A stretch of DNA of 64,000 nucleotides, taken from Lingula anatina. Lineage: Eukaryota; Brachiopoda; Lingulata; Lingulida; Lingulidae. Every line of letters starts with the position of its first letter. Within the stretch, counting starts at the first letter, position 1. Shown piece after piece: positions 49,367-61,773 of this stretch. The translations under genes were made by a program, and so were the position numbers. The DNA lies in assembly GCF_001039355.2 (NCBI RefSeq), contig NW_019775347.1:250986-314985 (forward strand), given 5' to 3'. The notes under the pieces were generated by a model, which made no database searches, was not told the origin of the DNA, and was given only the letters and a program-made list of their open reading frames with translations.

Positions 49367-52300
49367 TAGGGACATGTCTCTCCTCATAAGGCCTCTCACA
49401 CATACATGTATACTTTTACCTGAGAAGAGAAACAATGTGGCAAATATGGCCAAAAAGTAAATGATGTCTAAATCAAAAGCTTTAAAAAAGGGAAGAAATT
49501 CATTTTAAAAAAACAGTATGGAATAATGATAGGCATAATATTAGCTAAAACTTATCATAAATATAAAGGTTTTCAAGCTGATTAACACTATACTAATTAC
49601 ATATTTGGTCCCTTTATCTCTCAATCTCTAGTTCTCATCAGTATACACTGGCTGACATAAAACCTATCACACCTTCATCTGTCATACCACTCTTAATCAC
49701 TTGCAACTGCAGCAAACATTTTCCATTTCATGCACATTTACATACAGTAATTTTGCATGAACTTCAAAGACTCCATCACACAAACACTTCCAGTCTCGTT
49801 GTCTTTCAGCCAACAAGAAACTGATCATCCACAAATGAATTCTCTGAAGCTGACTGAAAAACATTATCTGAAGAGCCAGTATACCAGCCTAGCACAAATA
49901 GGCACTATCTCATCAAGAAACCTCTCACTGGCTATTAAGCCAATATATGTAAACAACAGGGACGCACTTCCGGAGTTCAAAAGAAGGCAACTGTTATAGT
50001 TTTAGGGGAGACTTAGGAGATTCCATCAAGATACGATCAGAGCACGCAGAGGAAAGCTGTGACATTTTGCTGAACAAAGTGGATAGCATCTAGTTCATCA
50101 ACTCCTTCTTCCTGCGGCCAGTTGCCTCATCAATTCCCTCTCATCACCAAACGCCCCTGCTGAACTGAACATACTTCCTGTGTGCCCGCTTCATCACACT
50201 CCACAAACAATTCCGTAAACAAATGGCGACAATGGCCCAGTTAAAATCAGCACCATAACAGCAATTTTCCTGGCTTTCCCTCAGTTCTGCAAGCAAACTT
50301 TACGACCATAATTACCAGATAACATTGAGGCTTGTGTGCGTGGAGGCTAATGGAGAAGACCGTGATTTGACACTTGCTGCATGTTTCAGACTGATAAAAG
50401 TGATGAGCCAAGGTGGTGTTAATGGAAGGATGACTGTCTTTTTAACTCATTCACAATCACAGAAATCTATCACATTTAGCTCTGTGTGGATGGTCCCAAT
50501 TTACCTCCTTTGTTTCATGTTTTACAGTTATCAGGAAATATATAATGGGGTATAGAAAAGAAGGATTTTCTTTCTGTACCAACTAAAAAATGTCTGAACC
50601 ACCTATTCTGCAGAAAACTAGAGTTGGACCATGTGCCAGTCATGAGCCGTGTCAATACATGTACAAAGACTCCAACTGGAATTCTACGTAGTCTATCGCT
50701 CAAACAGCGCCCAGATTAGTAGCATAGGGTTTTTCATGGAAATTAATGCTATTGCATGCATTCGTGTTACATACAATTACTTTTTGATGAATTGGTTACT
50801 GAAACTCCAATAATCTTAAACCAAGGATAATTCCATTAAATTCACTTAGCTTAAACATTAGGCACCTAAATTGGGACAGTAAAGCTAAAGAAGATACAAT
50901 GGCCATATGACCAAAAAAAAAAAATGCTTTGTAGGAATACTCCTACATTTCAGAACTCTAATAATTGAAACAAAATGTATATATTTTTCAATGTACATAA
51001 TGGCAAAAATGACTTCACAAGCCTTATGTCAGTGTGTTGGGACTACTGTTACTGAAACGAAACCAGCGTCATCCTGACCTCTATTCTCTTCCGTAAAAAA
51101 TGTGAACTGAAAACTCACGAGTACAGCATCATTTCTGAGACACAGTTGCCAGACACGAGCAGCTGCCTCTTACTGCACAGGTTCACTGTGCTATGCCATG
51201 TCAACATGTCTTCTAGTGGGCCTAAATTATTGGTAGTATGTGTGCAGCAGTGTTAAATTTTTTTTTAAAAAAGCATAATCATAAATTCTTATGTGCAAAG
51301 TCTGTCTAAAAACGAATTTATAATTCATTAATTCTTGGTACTAATTGAAACTTTCCGCATATTGAGGAGACACATCTCACAAAGAATCAATATGGTAATA
51401 CGTCCTCTCTTCCATTCACGTTAATTCCTCCTGTTATTGACTTACATCAATTGACTATTCAAAAAACCATTTTTACAACATATAACAGACTGACTACAAG
51501 CATGCACCAAGTACTTCACAGCACACCATGATAATTAAACATAATTGTGATCATTTTCCTCACCATCCGTTGTATTATTATCAATCAAACATCCAGCCAT
51601 CAAACATTATGGATCGCAATATTATTCACTCAAAGAACTAATGTACATCTTAATGTTCTGATATAGATTATGACATAAATATTGCACAATAAAGAAAAAC
51701 ATTTTTCTCCATCCTTAAACTTCCAATGGAGCAGGGGTGAGTTAATGTTGGTTACAAACTATTTTCAAAATCTGCAAAAATAATCTTGCAAATAAATGCA
51801 AATGAAGTGAATAAATAATATTATTGTATTTTTAAGAACTATATAAATTTAAATTCACAAATCTCACTAAACTGCGATAACTTCTATCTTTTTATTAAAT
51901 TCAAGCTTTTGTTTATATAAAAATTGCTGTAACTAAGCATTTCAAGCACTTACCTATTTTGAAGCTGATATTGTAATTAAATTCTAATTACAATGAACAG
52001 ATAGACAACAAAGCTGGCATATAAACAGACGTTTTTAAAAGATATCAAAATACATTTTCATCGCCCTGGAGTCTGGGAAAGATGGATGCTGATATGGATG
52101 AAAAAAAGACAAGTCTTTTAAATTTTTTCACTACATTTTACACCATCAGCTGAAAACCCTATTTTAAAAATAAAATGACTGACAGGGATTGACCTGTTAA
52201 AGTCAGTACATTAAAACATTTTTTCTTTAAGTTAAAGCTTGCCTTCTAAATCAAATACAAGTTCTTCTTGATTTTTGTAGACAAAAGTTGCTTTTACCTT

Positions 52301-55300
52301 TCTTCTCTCAATGTCAGATGTGTGAGTGCTCTGGCAGGAATCAATGCCATTAAAAATCAAAGGTCCATGAACAGTTCAAGGAGAGAAACTACTACAGTCG
52401 AAGAGTAAGAAAATAATTAAGGTGTATCAAACCCATTAAGATTGAGACAAACATTAAAACAGTTTATTTGAAATGCACATGGACAGGTCAGAGACACTGC
52501 AGACCTTCTTCTGATAAATACCAGTATATCTGTAACCTGTCCTTGTGAAAAAAACTTTTTAGATATAGTTTATTTCTAGAAACCTATGATATGTCCTTGT
52601 TGGAAATAATGCCACAAGAGTGCAGTAGAGTGAAATGTGGTCAGTCTGTGTTACTAATGTCCGCCATTAAGAAAAATGCCGAAAATAATTCTAGGACCTC
52701 TTAAATCTGGGTTTTTATTCTCGATGTGTATTTCAGAAGAACGAACCATATTTTGGAATGGCAAAACTTTGTACAAGCAGACCTTTGAAATATCTAACGT
52801 CTGGAGACTAAACATTCACTAAACAGTGAACACTTGTAATGTAGAAGTATTGTCCAGGTTGTTTTTCTTGATACCAACTAGATACCAACTGGATCCTAGA
52901 AACCTAAAACTTAGTAAAATGGATGCAATCTTGATACAAATATTAACTTTTGTAAAATGTGAAAGTTAGCAAGAAATTAATAAATGAATAAAAAGCAAGA
53001 TGAATAAAAGAAAAAAATAAAAGACAGAGAACTAAAGAAATGGCAGCAGAGAGAGGTGAAAGAGCAGGGAAAGTACGACTGGAAGCATACAGACAGAAAC
53101 TGTTTAAGTATTAAAAACAACAAAAAAGCAGGGAAAAAAGAATTGTCTATACGCAGAAGTATGCTTAAGAGAATGTTAACTGTTTGTACACCCAGGTATA
53201 TTAAGTTGCAGCTGCGGTCCCCATTTGCTCCATTAGCAGCCTCTCTTACCCCTCATCAATCCTAGTGTAGACTTCACAAACTGTTCATCCCCTATAGCCG
53301 ACAAATGAACCCATAATGATCAATAATTTACAGTTCTATTCCAAGGTAAACAGGAAAACCAGAATATCACCATGCAGTTAATGTAAAGAGGGAGGGGGCA
53401 GATTATCTTGGGATCAGATTGAACTATAATTGTACAGGCAGCTGACAGTAGAGTTCTTATGGAACATTTTGGAATCTGTGAACAACAGCACCAAAGTGAC
53501 TCATCCTAAAAGCAATAAAATAGTATAAAAAATGTTGCCCTGTAATCAATAAACATTATTCAAATTTCAAAACGAGTGGACCTGGTGGACCTGCAATCAT
53601 GTCCCTGAACATAAATTTTTCTTCCTAAAAAAAAGGTATCACCATTATAAAAACAAAACAACATTTTGTTGCTTTATATCAATAATACAAAAGGACAGAA
53701 AAGAAACTAATAATAAATCAAAATTAATAATACAACACATTTTTCACTGAAGAAGCACCTTAACATTTAATGAGTCCATTTCCAAGTTATCATTAAAATG
53801 GGACACCTCTATTTACCACCTGTTCATGGTAATGGTGGCCACCTGACGAATCAATACTACACCAAATATGCAGGTCTTAAAATAGCTGCACAGTCCTAAT
53901 ATTGTGAATGCAGTCAACAACATAGGCCACTGGTCCTACGTCAGTAGATTTTTATAAAATGTCTGAATTTAGAGATCCATAAAGGCCAGTAGATTTTTTC
54001 CATAGGTTTTCAAGGGAGCTTTGGATTTGATTAAAATTTTTATGATATAAAACTGTTATTTTAAATTTAAAAAAAAAATTTTAGCAAAATCAAGTTATTG
54101 TTATTACTAATATTAATAGTGCAATGGGGAAATATTCAGTTCTATTGTAGTTTTATTCAAATCAGTGAATCCTGAATCAGACCATTAGATTTTAGGAAAG
54201 TGGTGGTCCGAAATGCCAGTAAGCTGCAAAGTTTACTACACTGCAGACTATAAATAGATAGTGACATATCTTTAATATGTACAGAATTCAAATTGAAAAT
54301 GCAGTTAAAAAAAGCACCAGATTGACTGAACAGCATCTTTTTATAAACCACCATACTTAAGAACAATCTTTAGACAACATATTCAATGGGACAACGTAAT
54401 GCACAAAATGCACGTTAGTCCTTTACTTCTCATAGCTTTCATGTTTGTAAATAATTACCTCTAACAAATCTCCAGCGGCAATTTTCCCAGTGTCATAGGA
54501 ACACAATACACAATTAGCAAGTAATCAGATAGTTGAAATCAGTTAATTGAAGGGCAACAGACAACCAGGGAATTAACAAAGTGGATTGACAGGCAGCCAT
54601 ACTTCTTGAACTGATGCAGCACTCCAATAATGATATTAAACTTTGCATTGCTTCAAACTCACTTAAGTTTCACCCTATACCTAAACTAAAAAGTTGGATA
54701 TCAAAAGTTGTTTTTAAAGTTAGATCAGAATAATGTTAAGTTTCTCCTTGCTTTGTACTTGCCTACTACCTTTCAAAATGTGTATAACTCTTCTTATCAT
54801 TTCAGGTGTGTGTGTTTCCAATGATAAACTTAATCAACACAGCAACCAAACAATAACAAGTGCAGTTGTTTTACAAGAAGGGGACATTGTTGTGTCATTA
54901 CCCAAAGTTATTAGTCTGTAGTTTTTTGCGATGTCCTTGTAGGGGTTGGGTGTCAAGCAACACCAGAAATTGGTTTGAAGACTTTTCAGTCATGTCTGTA
55001 TACTCCCCAACAATTTGAAAGCTAATCAATAACCTCCCAGCTCAAAGCTTCAAAAAACGGGAACCAAACCAATTACGAGCATTTCCCTCAATTCCAAAAT
55101 AGATACCTTGGCAAAGATTTGCCAAACTAAGTTTTCAAGCTTAATTTTGCCAAATCTCTTTAATCAAACCTATGCTTGACAGAGTTTCCACATTTGATAA
55201 TTTTCATTTTTTATATTACACTAAAAACAACAAATGCATGTTAAATTATTCAGAATGGTGCCCGATTTGACCTCAAATATAATTGGTGAGGACCCCACAA

Positions 55301-56523
55301 AAGATATTCACAAGCCATATCTGGTAACGTTACCAAGTTGTTAGCCCCATACGTACTTCTGACGTGGGAACCAAATCTTATCTGAACGCGAGTTAAAATG
55401 CTTTACATACAGGGATGAAGATGTCAGTTTATCCTTTTTCTTGCTTATTGGCTAACTTTGGTCTAAAATAAAAACATGTTTTTGTTGCATGAAATCAGGT
55501 GCCATGTTTGCATGTTTTTGCTTTAGTTGGTTTAATAGTTAACAGCCTAAGTTATGGGTGGATATTGTTAAAATTTTCAGGGTTGGTCATAATGGGTTCA
55601 ATTTGACAGATTTGGGTCATCCATTAATAAATCAATGACAAGAATTGAACTGCCTTGGTGGAGGTCTGCACTCTCTGAGTGCTTTTATAGCCTTTAAAAA
55701 TGAGGTAACCCACAAGATTTCACTTAGCACAGACTTCAATCAAACTAAATCAGATAATACAACTGCAGGCTAAAGCAACAAAATGTTACAAGTGTTCACA
55801 TTTTTGAACATGACATTTTAAGAAAACATTCTTTTAAAACCAGTCCTTTTGACACGCACTATGCAACAAACTACTTTCCCGACCCACCCCAGAGGATGTT
55901 TAGTAAAAGCTTCTTTGCTCTCTTATCTTTCTGGAGTTCTCCACTTTATCAATTGTGGCATACCCCAACTGAGGACAGTGTTTATACAATTTCCTATTAG
56001 CAACTCCTTTGAGCCAGCACATTACAGCTGCCCACAGTGCTATCATCTCTCCAAACTTACAAAAATGATGAGCAGTTAACCTCCCTGGGACGCGAGCTTC
56101 AAAAATGAGAACAAAAATCAATTTTCACCTAAAAACTAGCCTTGAGCATTCAGTGCGCTTTGTGAAAATGGTAACTTTTTAATGTTGCTTTAATTCAATA
56201 TGCTTCATCCAGGAATCACAGAAAGAGGGCTGAAGAGATAACTTTATTAGTTACTAAACTCAGCCTTCAAGCCATTACCTATATAAAGAGGCATCAATAA
56301 CCGTGATGCTCATAACAGTGGACCTTTGTCAAGTGCTCAGAAAAAAAGCATTTCGCTTTGAAATTCATCGTATTTGAAATCCAACTTTGATATTTTATGT
56401 GACATTTGGGGAAGGTCCAATCAAAAGAGTATGGCCTTTTTAGGTATGTGCATTCAAGTGTTACATGCGTTTCTCCGTCATATATCTCAATGTTGTTAGT
56501 CATTTCCCTAAGCAAAATGAAAA
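49367..56523. other. No gene identified, about 7 kb
   Basis: AT-rich. 50633-50705 shows about 75% similarity to 58828-58900 (a possible shared repeat). GGTAACGTTACC at 55323-55334 is a 12-base palindrome. The stretch 50050-50260 is locally GC-richer. Confidence 0.4.
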
Positions 56524-56664
56524 GTTTGCAGCAAATTTGCTGCTCAATGAAAGTTTGCGGTAAGGAATTTGCAAGAAAAATTTGTATTGCTGCTAATTTG
56601 CAGCAAATTTGCAGCAAATTTGCAAGAACATAAAATGTCTTCTTGCAAATTTGCAACAAATTAG
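56524..56664. repeat. AATTTGCAGC-rich degenerate repeat
   Basis: Irregular reiteration of AATTTGCAGC, AATTTGCTGC and AATTTGCAAG at roughly 11-base spacing, in both orientations. Open frames across it on both strands come from the repeat and are not genes. Confidence 0.7.
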
Positions 56665-59600
56665 AGAGAAGGGTTAGTGGCAGGCCTGATATTCTGCTAA
56701 GGGGTTAATAAATAAACATATCTAAATAGCAATAACCGAAATACATGCCTCTGAACAAATATATATATATCAGTATCAATGCTGTATTCCATTTTGGCAG
56801 TGTCAGTCACCTATTTGCCATCCACTGTCACAGTATGAAGCAACTTCGCACCATTTGTTCCGTCTCCTATTTTCAAATCAGCATTATTGAACTCACTGGA
56901 GCCGAAACCAAGTGCTATGCCTCATTTTCTTATTCATGGTTCACAAATGGGAAGATAAGATAGCCAGGCATTCGCTTCCTTAATGAGAATTTGGTGGTCG
57001 CAATCACAAGTATTGGAAAGAAAATTATGCCATAATCTGAATTGAAAATGATGTGCAAACAGTGTTTACAAGCCGATGATATCCAGTGGGTGGTTTTGTG
57101 ACACCAGTGTAGGCAGAAAGACGGAAACAAAACATGGGTTATGTAACTGATCTGACGTCAAGGGAAGCCCAAAGGTTCTTCTTTACATGGCCAATAACCT
57201 TAAGTTGACACGTCAGTCTACTTGCATTTCTGCACATTTTAATGTTCTAGGACATAAGAATTTTGTGTTTGTTTGCAGGCCTTGAAATAAAAACTTTTGA
57301 GTTAGCCTGCAGACTTATTCTTTTTAATGTTACGTATATCATAAGCATAGATAAAAAAATTTAACTAACTTTTTAACCCCCCCCCCTCAAAAAAAAAATA
57401 CAAATACATGTAGTTGTAACCTTCTCTGGCCCTACACTGTATCTACCTTGACCTGAATTGATTAGATTTTGGTGGTGATCGCTTAATTGATTAATTCACT
57501 TATAATAACTGGGCTGCCTTGGCACTATCTGAATGCTTTTCTTGGCATGAATAATATAATTAAAACCAGGATATCAGAATTGTGCTGCAGATTGCATTAG
57601 TTGAGATACACACGGTATCAGAAAAGGATGGCAGACAGAGACAAAATCCTCAGCAAATCTGAGATGAAAAAGAAAAACTGCCAGTTATGGAGATTTGATG
57701 AATTAATTTTTGCACTGAGATATTCCTACTGTTTACCAAGAATAGAAATCTAAGAGGAGAAATTTATCAGTTATACTTACATAAATATTATCCATTCTGG
57801 AAGAATAAAACTATTCAGTTCAACCTTTATTCTTAATTTTATTTCTTTATTTTTTATTTATTTTCATTATTGTTATTATTTTGCCTTATCAATGAGACAA
57901 ATTCCTTTTTTGTGCAACATTCTTTAATGATTTCATCTTTTTCATTAGATTAAACATCCTTTTCTGTAAGATTTGATCTAATTTTGGTTGTCGGACGAGG
58001 ATTAACAGATGGCGAGTTTTGCTAATCAGTTGAAACCTTCAAATTAAAAAGAATTGTCATTTGCATCACACTTCTTTGGTTGATCAGAGCTTTAGAACAA
58101 ATCAATGATTCACCATACGCAAAATTCTGTGTAACACTGGCTTAAAATCTGTGACGATCTTAATAAACTGTCTGGTAGTTAGAGGAAAGCCCTGCCTAAA
58201 TCAATTGCTTTAACATTGCTTCACTACGCTGGTTCTTAAGGGATGTGACAAAGTAAGGTTAATGGCATTTCAATGTCAATATAACATGCAGTAATCAAAC
58301 AGCGGTAAAGGCAAGTTACAGAACTAAACCTCCTGCCATGAACAACTATCAGTTTATATTTCTCTTAGATTCCAAAACCATCAGCAATGATCAGAGAAAA
58401 TCTTGTTGAAAGATATTTGGTCCCTTTTCTGTTTTAAAAATATGTCAAGCTTGATCTTTTTGAAAACTTAGGTTGACTTTTTGAAAGGTTCAAGTGAAAA
58501 GAGAGTGGCAACTATTTTTCTTTAAGTCATAAAGAGTAAGATTTTTAATGACGTTTTACTAAGAGAAATAACAATGAGTGAAGGAATTCCTAAAAGAGCA
58601 TTTTGCAGTTTAAATACACATTACAAAGATTTTGTTAAAATTGGCTTATTACTGTATAACAACTGATCTGAAACCCATTTCATTGCCATGTATGCTAAAA
58701 ATCTATACTAATTACTAAAAGTGAAACCAGCAACTAGCAAAATGAAAGACAAAAATGGTCAAAAGAGGTGAGTAACTGGAAACCGTGTCTGTTGAGAATT
58801 TCTTGATAGGTATTAACTAGACCTCAGAGACTGGTGACAGCCATGAACCGTATCCACAGTACACCCACTGGGATTATATTTCATCTTCCTAATGAGCTAT
58901 GGAGAAAACTTTGCATCCCTAGAGACACAAACAGCAAAGACAAAAGAGAACCTGCACTTTAAAATAAATAATTGAAAGAGATGAGACACTTGAGTTAAAA
59001 TGTTGCTAACACAAACCTGTTTCAATACAAACAATCAATTTTGGCTAATAAGATTTTTTTAAAAATTAAAGTTTGATTATTATTGAGAAAGCATAATTAT
59101 TGTGATTGAAGTCAGTGAGCTGTAACCACCGCCCCATAGGATAGTGAAACAATTGGACTGCAACGCAGATTTAAGACAGATGTACTAAGTGCTGATTTTC
59201 TGCAAAACTGAGGAAAATTTCACATCAGGACAAATCAGCTATTTATTTAAGCCAAGATGACAGCAAATATCATTTGAAAAAAAATCCCCTTCAGTGCAGG
59301 AAAAGTAAGAAGAGGAAATAAGGGAGAGAAAGGGTCATTTTGGTTGGCACAGTTTTATATGTTCAAATTACAAAGTTTTGTTCTTATTTGATAAAGTTCA
59401 AATAGCAAGTATATCAATCCAAATCCCATTAAATAAGCATTTACTTATGCTCAATAAATAAAAACTGAATAAAATCTCAATAAATTTGAACAAAACTGAT
59501 TAAGTACACTTATCAAATAATGCCCATTATTCTGGAAATTTTGATTGGAAAATTCTTACAGGTAATTTAAGTTCACTTTGAAGAAAATATCTTCTTTAGC

Positions 59601-60973
59601 ACTAATTTAAAAATTATCAGCCTTGAAAAAAATTAAACACTGGAATTATTGAGGAGCCTGGAATAACCCCAGATATTTCCACGCATTATGTTCTTCCTAT
59701 CTAATCTTTGGTCATCTTGTTATGACCTTGGTAAAAGTGCATATATCCTTCTGCTGAAACACTTCAACGAGATTGACACTTTGTTATCAAATAAGAACGT
59801 AAGCCTTTTTCCATGTACAATTCACTGCAATAGTGCGAAGTCAACAACCCAAGAAATGTATTCTTCCACTTATCTACATATTAAAGCTTGCAAACATCCC
59901 CTGTGGAAAAATAAAGATATATGCACATTCTTAAATGAACAAAAAAAAACATCAGTAATAGTAAAGCACTTAAACATTATCATCCTGTTTCAAAAAACAA
60001 AATAAAGAAGAAAATAAGAACAAATGGAAGAACACTGAAGTGGGTAAATTAAAATATCTAAATATTTTCAACCACATTTCATATTATCTAGATTAAAAAA
60101 ATCATTTTCTTTCAATATATGCAATAAAAATAGACAATCTCCATCATGCCCACTGTGCTCTCTCTCTCTCTCTCTGGAACAAAATTACTTGCCTTTAAAT
60201 TGAAAAGATAAATAAATCCTTTGAAACAGCTTACCCTTACCAAATTACATAAAAATGGACCGTTACACACAAAGCTTTCATAAGTAACATCCATTAAAAA
60301 CAACTTGGGTCAACTTGGGTGCAATTAGGGATTCTAGCCGAGAGGCAAAACAAAACCTTAGGTGAGACATCAAAAGGTCATTTTTCTTTTTGAGTTGATT
60401 ATCCTTTTGCATGCTTAGATGTAATAATCAACTGTTATTCTAAGTTATAGGTTTATCAAATATACATGGTGATAACCTTTCTAATTTTTCACCCTAAGTT
60501 TGTCACTATGGAATCTAAATGGAATTTAATGTGCTTCTGGGAAATAAATATAAACAAAAGGCAGTGAATTTTAAAACTAGTTACAAGCCATTGTCTATCT
60601 AGAACACGTTTTGCTGGTGATCATCCAGCAACACTTTAGATCTTCAAATCCTTATTGCTTCCCAAACATTTCAAAATCAGATTATAGAGGGCTCTGGAAA
60701 ATATCACAGTGCTTTTTACAAGGTTAAAACCCACGACTGTTCCCAGTAACAACTTTGTACTTTTCCTTCCAGCAAAGCCCTACCAAGTAAGTTGCAAAAT
60801 GCAGTTAATGATTTGTGAAAAGTTCAGTGCATTTTCCATGCACTTTAAAATTCATTAGAATTAATGGTTGGCACACAGTGGGCTAACAGTCTCAGCAGAT
60901 TGTTGTAAATTGATGAGTGTTGGGGAAAATGAACTGAAAAGAAAGGAGAGAAATCGAGGGAGCATTGACCTAC
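56665..60973 (-). other. Expected SAC2 intron or later exons; none recognised
   Basis: Directly downstream of the second Sac exon on the - strand. I looked for an HFEEQ-like continuation and for the CLDRTN catalytic motif on the - strand and did not find them here. Frames of up to 105 codons are AT-driven. Confidence 0.4.
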
Positions 60974-61085
60974 CTCTGTCCAGCCTTGGCGGGGGTCTAT
61001 ATCTGTATCCTGATTGGCTCCAGTACACTGGGATGGACCCTCGCACCTGGACAAATGACACCACATGGGGAAGGTACTCGATTAT
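60974..61085 (-). CDS. INPP5F: SAC2/INPP5F-like Sac phosphatase, internal exon (downstream of the pair)
   Basis: Exon of 112 bases on the - strand: acceptor CTGTTTTCAG ends at 61086 and donor GAG|GTAGGT begins at 60973. It starts IIEYLPH in phase 0 after ...VETEQ of the previous exon, continues VVSFVQVRGSIPVYWSQ, and ends GYRYRPPPRLDR plus one base. SFVQVRGSIPxxWSQ is a Sac-domain signature. The YRYxPxPRLDR tail fits SAC2/INPP5F better than SAC1, FIG4 or synaptojanin. The 620-base intron between the two exons (61086-61705) carries a MITE. No next exon, expected at lower coordinates and starting with two bases of a split codon, was recognised, so this is a gene fragment within the window. Confidence 0.9.
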
Positions 61086-61342
61086 CTGAAAACAGAAAAT
61101 AATATAATGGAAATTATTTTTCAAAAATATATATGTAATTATAAATTATTGAATGATATACTCTTTTATCCATAAAGTTGGTATTCTGGCTTGCCTAAGC
61201 TATTGGAGCTAAGGCGTCTGTCTCTTTCTTCACAGGGGTCTTTCTGTGCATCAGAGATGGTTTCATAACTATTTGAATCATTTTAAGTTCTACATGGCAC
61301 ATTATTTGAATATAAAGTTTTCTAAATTGTGGAAAAAAGTAA

Positions 61343-61519
61343 TAATGGCCGCATTCACAACAGTGACAAACTAGTCCTTGGATCAAATATGGCTGACCCA
61401 CTTGAATGCTCGCTGCATAATCCCTGCGGGGAGTCTATTCAGTGTCTACTAGGGGAGCTTTTAAGGGGGTTGCCATATTTGGTCCATTAGTTAGTCGGCT
61501 GTTGTGAATGTGGCCAATA
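61343..61519. mobile_element. TA-flanked MITE inside the SAC2 intron
   Basis: A 177-bp element with imperfect terminal inverted repeats of about 57 bp. The left end is TAATGGCCGCATTCACAACA and the inverted right end is TATTGGCCACATTCACAACA; both arms continue to a shared CAAATATGGC block. The loop contains CCCTGCGGGG. It lies between the two Sac-domain exons, on neither splice site. It is distinct in sequence from the fold-back family. Confidence 0.8.
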
Positions 61520-61705
61520 TGTGTTTTTACAACCATTTATATGTATGGGGTAACAATAAAGAACATGATGTAATACCACTGAAAGTTTCAAGATTTAATA
61601 TCTATTTACCTTACCACATTACATACATTTAACTACCAGATATCCTACACATATTATAAGTCAAGAGGACTTCTACAAGTTCAGGGTCACACACTACAAA
61701 TGTAC

Positions 61706-61773
61706 CTGCTCCGTCTCCACATAATTTGCCACAGCCCCACTCTCGTCCACACCTCGCCTCTTGAAACGCGTAC
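61706..61773 (-). CDS. INPP5F: SAC2/INPP5F-like Sac phosphatase, internal exon (upstream of the pair)
   Basis: Exon of 68 bases read on the - strand: acceptor TCTCTTTAG ends at 61774 and donor CAG|GTACAT begins at 61705. After a split Gly codon (two bases here) it encodes TRFKRRGVDESG and then AVANYVETEQ. The RGxDxxGxVANYVETEQ pattern is characteristic of the Sac domain N-terminal half. It joins the next exon in phase 0. Sac2 proteins remove the 4-phosphate of phosphoinositides on endocytic membranes; that is family knowledge. The catalytic CX5R motif is not in this exon. Preceding exons must lie beyond the right edge of the window. Confidence 0.9.

Noticed and set aside
61195-61401. 68-codon - strand frame between the Sac exons
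   Set aside because: It lies in the intron and partly in the MITE, and it is out of the splice-linked frame.
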